From Deltaproteobacteria bacterium (lineage in GTDB: Bacteria; Bdellovibrionota_C; UBA2361; SZUA-149; JADYYL01): a stretch of DNA of 5,118 bases. The notes below the pieces were generated by a model, which saw only the letters and a list, made by a program, of their open reading frames with translations, searched no databases and had not been told where the DNA came from. Position numbers and translations under genes: made by a program. Numbering within the stretch: the stretch's first letter is position 1; the number at the start of each line of letters is the position of its first letter. Below, piece after piece: positions 4,950 to 5,118 of the stretch. The stretch lies in the NCBI GenBank assembly GCA_020853655.1, contig JADYYL010000319.1:1-5118 (forward strand), given 5' to 3'.

Positions 4950-5118
4950 ACTCGGGCGGGCCGGTCCTCAAAAAGCAATCGGAAAGTTCTGCAAAGAGCG
5001 CGGCGAATCAAAAACACGCAACCCGGGTTCACGCCGGATGCCGGAATCAAGTTCGACCCCCAGCTATTCGCCCGAAGCGTCTGCTCCGTAAGCGATCTCG
5101 CGCAATGTGTTGAGCTTG
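4950..5118 (+). CDS. Open frame after murJ, possibly the 5' part of the next gene
   Basis: From the codon after the murJ stop to the window edge, 56 codons stay open in the same frame. The second half reads like protein: TPDAGIKFDPQLFARSVC followed by SVSDLAQCVEL. No ATG, GTG or TTG occurs in this frame; CTG at 4989 or ATC at 5007 would be non-canonical. The pattern F-x-R-S-x(5)-D-L before the edge vaguely recalls the N-terminus of the EngB (YsxC/YihA) ribosome-assembly GTPases, whose glycine loop would lie just outside. That is a guess. It could also be non-coding, or the start could be in another frame, such as GTG at 5107. No terminator is visible between murJ and this stretch, so co-transcription would be possible. 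Confidence 0.25.
5020..5029. repeat. 10-bp perfect palindrome downstream of murJ
   Basis: AACCCGGGTT is a perfect palindrome with no spacer, so it is a poor RNA hairpin and not a terminator. It lies inside the open frame that follows murJ, and may be chance. Confidence 0.25.

Noticed and set aside
5107..5118. GTG TTG AGC TTG at the window edge as a gene start
   Set aside because: No ribosome binding site precedes it and only four codons are visible.

Overview
The window is an ordinary-looking bacterial chromosomal segment, roughly 57% GC by eye. It has four confidently identified protein genes in two divergent units. On the minus strand, read right to left, lie rpsB (ribosomal protein S2), tsf (elongation factor Ts) and the first 78 codons of pyrH (UMP kinase), the classic order of the rpsB-tsf-pyrH(-frr) cluster. 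On the plus strand lies a complete murJ (mviN), the lipid II flippase. The short one-repeat EF-Ts, an S2 with long tails at both ends, and the PyrH motif DRVSADYMGML would suit a deltaproteobacteria-like lineage (Myxococcota or Bdellovibrionota type). That placement is a weak inference. No mobile element, CRISPR array, tRNA or rRNA was seen.

Layout: 1-236 pyrH 5' part (minus); 237-587 a long spacer with no convincing gene; 588-1190 tsf (minus); 1191-1358 spacer with a GC hairpin; 1359-2465 rpsB (minus); 2466-3299 a divergent intergenic region of 834 bases, containing a structured rpsB leader, several inverted repeats and two doubtful plus-strand open frames; 3300-4949 murJ (plus); 4950-5118 a frame that stays open to the window edge and may be the 5' part of the next gene.

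The minus-strand genes supply the ribosome and translation elongation (S2, EF-Ts) and pyrimidine nucleotide synthesis (UMP kinase). MurJ supplies peptidoglycan precursor export. The two units share only the intergenic region. Three of the four genes appear to start at non-ATG codons (pyrH GTG, rpsB GTG, murJ TTG).

I found no strong evidence for a new multi-gene system. The points most worth checking are the forced N-terminal extension of S2, the hairpin in the rpsB leader, the mutually exclusive inverted repeats upstream of murJ, the 234-codon open frame that runs into murJ, and the open frame after murJ that lacks a canonical start.
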